From Sepiola atlantica (Eukaryota; Mollusca; Cephalopoda; Sepiida; Sepiolidae), in the NCBI GenBank assembly GCA_963556195.1, contig OY744517.1, positions 145,124,382-145,188,381 on the forward strand: DNA of 64,000 nucleotides, read 5' to 3'. The notes under the pieces are model-generated. The model did not search any database. It saw nothing but the letters and a program-made list of their open reading frames with translations, and had not been told where the DNA came from. Below, in pieces: positions 57,261 through 64,000 of the stretch (its first letter is position 1; the number at the start of each line of letters is the position of its first letter). The position numbers and the translations under genes are program-made.

Positions 57261-57932
57261 AACTATTGTGATTCTATGAGTCGGAACTATTGTGATTCTA
57301 TGAGTCGGAACTATTGTGATTCTATGAGTCGGAACTATTGTGATTCTATGAGTCGGAACTATTGTGATTCTATGAGTCGGAACTATTGTGATTCTATGAG
57401 TCGGAACTATTGTGATTCTATGAGTCGGAACTATTGTGATTCTATGAGTCGGAACTATTGTGATTCTATGAGTCGGAACTATTGTGATTCTATGAGCCGG
57501 AACTATTGTGATTCTATGAGCCGGAACTATTGTGATTCTATGAGTCGGAACTATTGTGATTCTATGAGTCGGAACTATTGTGATTCTATGAGTCGGAACT
57601 ATTGTGATTCTATGAGTCGGAACTATTGTGATTCTATGAGTCGGAACTATTGTGATTCTATGAGTCGGAACTATTGTGATTCTATGAGTCGGAACTATTG
57701 TGATTCTATGAGTCGGAACTATTGTGATTCTATGAGTCGGAACTATTGTGATTCTATGAGTCGGAACTATTGTGATTCTATGAGTCGGAACTATTGTGAT
57801 TCTATGAGTCGGAACTATTGTGATTCTATGAGTCGGAACTATTGTGATTCTATGAGTCGGAACTATTGTGATTCTATGAGTCGGAACTATTGTGATTCTA
57901 TGAGTCGGAACTATTGTGATTCTATGAGTCGG
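57261..57932 (+). repeat. 24-bp minisatellite, 28 head-to-tail copies
   Basis: The unit is 'aactattgtgattctatg' + 'agtcgg' (672 bp = 28 x 24). All copies are identical by eye except two adjacent units (57491-57540) with 'agccgg'. The unit is a multiple of three and stop-free on both strands, so long frames result (repeating NYCDSMSR on plus, THRITIVP on minus). The extreme homogeneity points to recent expansion. (TA)n lies at 57137-57157 just upstream. Confidence 0.97.
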
Positions 57933-58460
57933 AAAATATACTTTCCGACTTTTCAACCCTACTTTATATCGCATGCTTGTTATTACACCTCTAATATTAC
58001 CCCTCTACTGCTGGCCATCAAATTCTAAAACTGATGTTATTTGGTAAACTCAGAAGAAAGGAGGGGAATATAGAAATAGTTGTACCACTCTAGAGACCAA
58101 TTATTTCATTATTGCCACCACCGTCGTTTTACATACTCGCATGTATTATGGCATACATTTTGTAGTCTACTGAATTAAAATATATAAGCTCTGTTTGACA
58201 TAATGTGTTAACCATTGAGTTTAATTTATCTGCAGTATTTAATATATTCTGGGGATTCATAATATCGTATTAATAAATTTTGTGTTATGTAATCTTGAAA
58301 AAATCGTAATAGTTTGAATTCTTTAACTTAAACTTTTTCTGATATATATATATTTATTTATTTATTTAAAATATATATAAAATAATTACTTTATATTAGA
58401 TACTATCGTGATAGGAGTATGCTCATTATTGGAAATAGAGCATGTTTATAGGAAATAGTT
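57933..58460. other. Non-coding stretch
   Basis: Right after the array, 'cggaaaatatactttccg' is an 18-bp palindrome. Nothing else. Confidence 0.5.
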
Positions 58461-58680
58461 AAATAATAAAACATAAGTAAAGTTATATACATTACAAGTT
58501 TATTATAATCATCCTGTGTTTAAACAAGGAATAAAAAAAATGTGAATGTCCTTTAATCCATGGGTTTTCAAAGAATTTACTCTCATCTTCAGAAGGAAAA
58601 CCCAATAATTTACTAATTATTGGTAAGTATTAATTTGAATAACCCTACAAAATAATTTTGTATATAGCTTAAAGCAAATA
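58461..58680 (+). repeat. Direct repeat Z, copy 1 (uninterrupted)
   Basis: 'aaataataaaacataagtaa' + 'agttatatacattacaagtt' + 'tattataatcatc' through 'attattggtaagtattaatt'. Matches the two sides of the transposon at 59694-60880. Confidence 0.8.
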
Positions 58681-59669
58681 CATATGAGAGAGAGAGAGAG
58701 AGAGAGTCAGTCAGTTTGTAAATTTATCTATCTATCTATCTATACACATGTTTTTTTTTTTTCACTTGAATTTATACTATTGTATTTTTTATCTTTGCTG
58801 AATTTGGAATGTAATCATCTTTTCTCTCGTAACTCACCTGCATTCTTAAACATCCTCTACCAGGGGTGGGGAAGGGTGGCAGATGAGGAGGAGAGACGCA
58901 TGAAACATCTGTCACTTTTGACCCAATAAATAGACTAAATTATAGCATCTATCATCACACACACACACACACCATCAGTTATTTATAAATCTGACTGTTG
59001 GTCGAGAAATCAAGACAAATTAAATTGAATGTCTTGTTGCTTCATAAAATGTCAATGAGCAATCAATTAAAATTCTAATGAGATTTTTGCAATTCAACAC
59101 TACAGTTTCACGTTCAGATCAATCTCACCTTCTTTTCTCTTTCTACATATATATATAGTTTAAATTACCTACTAGACACCATCCTCGAATGTCTTCGGTC
59201 TCTCTGTAAAAGGGTTTGTCAGGAAAACCTGATATGAGGATACTTCACCCTACAAGTAAACTCTGACCAAATATTCAAAATAACATAGTATTCAAAGCCC
59301 AAATGAGATCTCCTCGGTTTGGCTGCATTCCTATACAGGGAATGGTGCACCTTCTAGTGATGTTACCTCAAGTAACCCCACTTAGCTGGATGCTCCACCA
59401 GACCAGATTGATTCTTGTCCTGGAATCCGGTAAGGCCAAGATACCAAAAGAAATGTATACTATAACATAATCAATTGGTTAATTGGGGAGAGGAAAATTA
59501 ATGTTCTTAACTTCTTTACAAAATCAACACTTCAGAGGTAAAAGAGAACTTTAATGGAACACTCGTATATTTATGTATCTCATATAGAGATCAAGTATTA
59601 GCCTCAAGAAGGGGCCCCTTGATTTCTGAGAAGTTCAACTGAAGCAAAATTAAACAAAAAAGAGATATG
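58681..59669. other. Non-coding stretch
   Basis: GA run 58686-58706, (CA)n 58957-58972, TA steps near 59148. No gene. Confidence 0.55.
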
Positions 59670-59739
59670 AAATAATGAAACTAAAGTAAAGTTGGATCAA
59701 GACTACAATAAGGATCCCAGTTCATTAACACATTAACGT

Positions 59740-60006
59740 TTTGCCTCCCCACGAGAGCGAAGTTAGACTTCAAAAATCAGTTTCTAAACGGAAGCAATTT
59801 AAAGTTTATGAAGTTTTTGTACTTTTTTTTTCTGTAAGCAACAAATGAAATAAGATTTAACAAATACAAAGTTTTATTTATTTGTTTATAATTGTTGCTT
59901 ACAGAAAAAAAAGGAAAAATCTTCATAAACTTTTAATTGCTTCCGTTTGGAAACAGATTTTTGAAGTCTAACTCTGCCCTCATGGGGAGGCAAAAGTGTA
60001 GTATCT
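59740..60006. repeat. Inverted repeat inside the transposon
   Basis: Left arm 'ttttgcctccccacgagagc' ... 'aaacggaagcaatttaaagt' + 'ttatgaag' ... 'ttctgtaagcaacaa' (59741-59846); right arm 'gttgcttacagaaaaaaaag' ... 'cttccgtttggaaacagatt' ... 'catggggaggcaaaa' (59893-59996). A third copy of the right arm is at 60239-60342. Confidence 0.85.
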
Positions 60007-60110
60007 ATTTTTTTTTTGATACTACACTTCATCATTCCTATCTGCGGTCAGTGATAGAGAAATCCATCTAAACTGAGGTAACTTTAATTTTCATTCTGAG
60101 GTAATTTTAA
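59990..60110 (+). repeat. U2-like repeat segment (copy 2)
   Basis: 'aaaagtgtagtatctatttt' ... 'gatactacacttcat' hairpin, then 'tgcggtcagtgatagagaaa' + 'tccatctaaactgaggtaa', collinear with copy 1 minus its first 20 nt. Confidence 0.6.
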
Positions 60111-60429
60111 CCTACCTTATGTCTACCTTTGCCCTTGTAGGGAGGCGAGTAAATAGCGAAGTTTTGTTTTTTAATAAGAAATAATTTATAAAAAGATTTG
60201 TAAATAAAATTATGTATTTGTTAAATCTTATTTTATTTGTTGCTTACAGAAAAAAAAGGACAAAAACTTCATAAACTTTAAATTGCTTCCGTTTAGAAAC
60301 TGATTTTTGAAGTCTAACTCCGCCCTCGTGGGGAGGCAAAACGAAAGATTACAAGTCAGCCGATTTTTAAAAAAGCGTATATATTTCGTTTATTTATTAA
60401 AATAACTTGCGTAATCTTCCGTTTTTGTC

Positions 60430-60565
60430 TCCTCGGACTAGGAGCAAAGTGTAGTATGGAAAAATCCTTCTAAACTGAGGTAAGATCCAGAGTGCCCCTT
60501 TTTGAGAAGCTTGATTTTTCCCTACAAAATGCAAGATTACTTAAGTACGGCGATCAATATTTCAT
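60430..60565 (+). repeat. U2-like repeat segment (copy 3, internally deleted)
   Basis: 'ctaggagcaaagtgtagtat' joined directly to 'ggaaaaatccttctaaactg' + 'aggtaagatccagagtgccc' + 'cttttt'. Retains GUAGUA; hairpin part deleted. Confidence 0.6.
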
Positions 60566-61261
60566 ACCTCCCCCCATTTCTGCCCTCGTGGGGAGGCAAG
60601 TAAATAGTGACACAAAAACATGTTTTAAAAGAAAACATGTTAATATTTTATTTGTTTTATTTATGGATCCTCTGCCTTAAAATAAATATTAACATGTTAA
60701 AAGAAAAAAAAAATTCCGAAATATACTGCATTTATTAAAATAAATAAAAGGTTTATTTACACGTGTTTTGTAAATAGCGACCACGTGTATTGCGAGGTCA
60801 ACCGGAAGACGGCGGTGACTTCCGGAACATGTTCCGATTCTTGGGTTAATGAACTTGGGTCCTTATTGTAGTCGTGATCCGTTAAGTTACATACTTTACA
60901 AGTTTATTATAATCATCAGGTGTTTAAATAAGGAATAAAATAAAATACGAGAATGACCTTCAATCCATGGATGTTCAAAGAATTTACTCTTGTTCTCAGA
61001 AGTAAAAACAATAATTTGCCAATTATTGGTAAGTATTAATTTGAAAAATTTGCAACACAATTTTAAGTTATGCTTAAAGCAAAAATAGTCAAAAAAATGC
61101 TTCAATAATGAGCAGAAAGTCATTGTAGTAGTGAATGTATCAGTGTAGTTTTAAAAAATCCGATTAGAACATTGTATTATATAGTGAAGAGTAATGGATT
61201 CCAATAAAATTCTGGAACGATTCAAAAGTCCAGAAGGAGATAAAAACATTTTGACTACATA

Positions 61262-61300
61262 TGTGCAGACATGTTTCAGCTGAACCCTTTTTCAAAGCAA
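61262..61300 (-). ncRNA. Hammerhead-like core in a dispersed repeat
   Basis: The minus strand has 'tttgaaaaagggttcagctg' + 'aaacatgtc': drifted CUGANGA, short stem, GAAAC, palindromic ACAUGU and C17 (GUC triplet). Minimal stem III. Confidence 0.3.
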
Positions 61301-63244
61301 AGCAAGTCGAACTGATCATAATAACGGTTAGAAATCAACTCTATAGCTCTACTTGTTATCGAGCACTATTACATAAACACAGTAAATCATAGAATTAACT
61401 CCTATAAATAAAAGCATATTAGGACTTATATATATATATATATATATATAAGTAAAGTCAAATGCTTAAAATTTGGTAGTATTCAAATGGGCAAATAATT
61501 AACTACACCTTAGAGATACAAGGAAACGGTGAAGTCAAATTAAGACCATTATATACTCAAAAATACTGCAAGTATTACATCAGCTCGATGGTTGAACCTA
61601 TGGGTCAATCAGAGCTATTATATGACAATTTAGAAATGAACCAAAATTGACATATTCACTTCCAAGAATTCAACATGAACAAAAATCAGTTCCATCAGCA
61701 AAATCATTCAGCATTTTAAATAAAGATAACCAGTTTTTTTCAATTATTTTAAATAAAAACAATCGATTATTCGGTTTGTTTAAATAAGAACAATATCGTT
61801 TTGAAAGTCATTCTTTGAAAATCTAGCCTACCCTAATAATTCCCACATAGCTATGGTGAGTAGAGATTGATTCATGCCTTTCTCAAAGATATTTGTGAAA
61901 CTTGCATCATGTACCCAATGGAACTTGAACATAACATCCTAAGTTCACACTCTGTGAGCGTTAAAAATAAACAAATCATTCTTATAAATATTTGTTTTTA
62001 TATGATTAAAATAAGAATGGCTATTTTGAAAATGCATTCATTCATTCAGTCTGTGAGTTTAGTGATGAAAACGTTTATAATAATAAAAAAAAACATTACT
62101 GTATGTAAAGAAGTCCTCAAAATACATCGGTGCCACAACATCGATTCCCCTTTATTGACCATGAAAGTGTTAGCGAGTAAATGGAATTCACCAGTGCCTA
62201 ACATCCTACAAAATGAAGAATATCTAGGTTGTCCAAATATCTATATCCTATCTTAAAAGATAGAACTGCCACTACTCATGAGCAAAACTAATGCCCTTAA
62301 TGTTTTGTATAATGTTACGTATACGTTTTTTTAATCTGTTCTAAACTTTAAATAAATATGTATTTGTACTTGGTTTTAATTTTCTCTCTTATTCATTCTT
62401 ATAATAATTATGTTTGGATCTCCACTAAATACAGACTTGTGAGGTAAAATAATCTCTTATCCCAACATTACAAAATATATTAATTAGTCCATACATAATA
62501 GAACCTTTCATATAATTTCCTGATTTTCAGTAATGTTTTTAAATTTCTGTTAATATTTCAGATTACTTCCCTTAGTTCAATATGATGGTATCCAAATATA
62601 AATATATAAAGATATTTCTATTTCGGGATCACCGCATTGAACTGAAATTTATTACTTCAATAGACAGAGAAGTATAAATATATAAAAACGTCTATTGAAG
62701 TGCTTTCTCTTGCCTTAACTTACAACTCACAAATTCTAGGTAATTTGTTGTCTACCTTTCTTTTTTAAAATTAACACCGATTTACTGGGGAAAAAAATCT
62801 CAGCCTACCCCTCACTGCTCCCGTATAAATGTGCTTGTTTACAGCTGTTACTGATTAGTAAAACAACAAAATTATCAGAAATCTTTCAACGTAAACATTC
62901 TTTTCGGCTCTTTTATCTGTTTTTAGAAATTTATCTCAAAGTCTTCTATAAATACCTTTCAGTTTTAATCTCATTTGTAATTTGGTATTAGTACAGAGAG
63001 AGAGGAAGAGAGTAAAACCCTTAATATACAAAGTTTATGACTGTTTCTTGTTACTCTTTAAAAAAACAACCATCTTGATCTACACAATAAAGGCAAGATC
63101 TAGTATATAGGGACCAAGGAAGCTCTTCAAGACTTGTTTAAAACGATCGTTTGCGGCAGAAGAACAAGACTGGGAAATGACCATTTGTGACATAAACGAG
63201 TAACCATTTTTACATTCTGAAACTTAAATGAGGGGCCTTAAGTT
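61301..63244. other. Non-coding stretch
   Basis: (TA)n at 61428-61450. A 129-codon plus frame (61867-62256) is unrecognised. Nothing else. Confidence 0.5.
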
Positions 63245-63335
63245 GTTGTCATTCTCATCATCATTGGTTTAACGTTCGTTTTACATATTGGTATGTATTT
63301 GACAGCTTTTAGAAATTGAGTTTCTATACTGACCA
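63245..63335 (-). mobile_element. LINE tail, second family
   Basis: 'tcatcatcattggtttaacg' + 'ttcgttttacatattggtat' + 'gtatttgaca', then 'ttttagaaattgagttt', as at 38310-38390. Confidence 0.6.
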
Positions 63336-63860
63336 GATTTAATCCTTTTATGTTTATAAATATAAAATTAGGTTCTTTTCTAGAATTATGACAAAATCCA
63401 GAAATGCGGATGTTCTTTGGTTTAGGAAAACATGAACTGACTTTTCCCTATAAACTTTAATTCTAGCCAGAAATTTGTTATTGACAATTTAAAGGATTCA
63501 AAATCACTTTAGAACACGTTTGGTTCTGAAATTATTAATTGTTATAAAATTATAACTAATGATGTTAAGGTCATTCATTCATTCATTTTGTATGAATCAG
63601 ATGATTCTATTGTTGGCATTGGTTTCCCTGATATCTTTCTAGTTTGAATTCTTTCTAGAAAGATATCGGGTACTTACAGGAGGTACCACATGAAGGTTGC
63701 CAACATCCCAAGTGAAAGTGTTTCTATGAAACGAACTGAGTCTGAACTTGGCACACCCGGGTTGTCAGTTCATGTTAACAATTTAGCCACCATCACCTCC
63801 CAATGTTGAGGTAATGTTGTAAATAATAAAAAATAATTATCAAAGGTAAACAGCATTTTT
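63336..63860. other. Non-coding with a short hairpin
   Basis: 'ccctgatatctttctag' (63628-63644) versus 'ctagaaagatatcggg' (63655-63670), loop about 10 nt. No gene. Confidence 0.55.
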
Positions 63861-63864
63861 TTTC

Positions 63865-63950
63865 AAGAAGTCATCATCGTCATCATCATCGGTTTAACGT
63901 CCGTTTTTAGATGCTGGCATGCATTGGATGACTTTAAGAAATTATAAAAA
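63865..63950 (-). mobile_element. LINE tail, second family
   Basis: (atc)n then 'ggtttaacgtccgtttttag' + 'atgctggcatgcattggatg' + 'actttaagaaatt'. Near-consensus. Confidence 0.65.
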
Positions 63951-64000
63951 TGAAAGAAATATTTAGTTATTACTCCCACGGGAATCAAATTTGCTGCTCA

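Larger units (their letters stand above)
59694..60880. mobile_element. Non-autonomous TIR DNA transposon, 1187 bp
   Basis: The first about 36 bp ('ggatcaagactacaataagg' + 'atcccagttcattaac') are the inverted complement of the last 36 bp with three differences. The 8-bp 'gtaaagtt' (59686-59693) is followed after the element by 'gttaagtt' (60881-60888), one difference, and the paralogous copy 1 of repeat Z has a single 'gtaaagtt'. No transposase ORF. The interior is built from inverted modules ('ttgcctccccacgagagcga', 'gaagtctaactctgccctca' + 'tggggaggc', again at 60318-60340) and two U2-like segments. An 8-bp duplication fits hAT, P or Merlin-like superfamilies, among others; not assigned. Confidence 0.78.
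59670..61095 (+). repeat. Direct repeat Z, copy 2, split by a DNA transposon
   Basis: Left part 59670-59693 'aaataatgaaactaaagtaa' + 'agtt'; right part 60889-61095 'acatactttacaagtttatt' through 'attattggtaagtattaatt'. Together they reconstitute the order seen in copy 1. Confidence 0.78.

Noticed and set aside
57261..57932. CRISPR array
   Set aside because: Units are contiguous with no spacers, and the genome is animal.
57171..58028. 285-codon frame with repeating octapeptide as a secreted or structural protein
   Set aside because: The array is open in both strands because the unit lacks stops; no signal peptide, splice or homology evidence. Kept as a minisatellite with a note.

Overview
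This is an AT-rich animal genomic window with few genes and many repeats. The best guess is a mollusc, most likely a cephalopod. The pointers are: one clear LIM-domain exon with consensus splice sites; no operon-like or bacterial/viral layout; abundant (TA)n, (GA)n and (CT)n microsatellites; several families of decayed LINEs; and the recurrent 'tttaacgtccgttttaca...ctggcatgcattgga' LINE tail that I associate with cephalopod DNA. The species call is inference.

Genes. The only exon I trust is 43172..43273 (+). It encodes six of the eight zinc ligands of a LIM domain and resembles LIM1 of the Ajuba/LIMD1/WTIP family. Everything around it is probably intron or intergenic DNA. A 43-bp interval at 26360..26402 (+) with good splice signals is a weak second exon candidate, and two minus-strand intervals (3072..3270, 17786..18028) are weaker still. 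A large broken gene at 40534..42966 (-) belongs to a multicopy invertebrate family with a PIN/FEN-like segment and a C-terminal tesmin/TSO1-type CXC cysteine block; it has in-frame stops and frameshifts.

Mobile DNA, left to right. A Penelope-like (PLE) reverse transcriptase remnant lies at 1..800. Jockey/CR1-type LINE 3' ends lie at 5.9, 7.7, 8.7, 24.7 and 46-47.3 kb. A PLE with about 415-bp inverted arms around a GIY-YIG endonuclease fragment spans 10.08-11.25 kb. A second LINE family has tails at 13.3, 14.1, 38.3, 63.2 and 63.9 kb. A third LINE fragment (16358..16974) has an 11-bp target duplication. tRNA-like SINE candidates lie at 15.1, 44.0 and 50.5 kb. Foldback/hairpin elements lie at 19.3, 21.3, 23.2, 28.3, 29.7, 35.4, 47.5 and 56.8 kb. 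A 1.19-kb terminal-inverted-repeat transposon (59694..60880) has an 8-bp target duplication confirmed by a paralogous empty site. Large simple-sequence blocks are a 1.4-kb pyrimidine tract (36.66-38.09 kb) and 28 copies of a 24-bp minisatellite (57.26-57.93 kb).

Most interesting. (1) The PLE ends carry type I hammerhead ribozyme folds: an intact CUGANGA...GAAA core, three stems and a GUA cleavage triplet, with covariation between the two arms at 10-11 kb and three more modules at 48.5 kb. Similar but weaker cores recur in at least five unrelated repeats. (2) A repeat family at 55.4, 60.0 and 60.4 kb carries a segment closely matching the branch-point-recognition region of U2 snRNA, suggesting an snRNA-derived SINE or transposon module. 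(3) The TIR element at 59.7-60.9 kb contains two of those U2-like segments. The repeats form a layered record of insertions, several of which can be ordered because paralogous empty sites are present in the same window.
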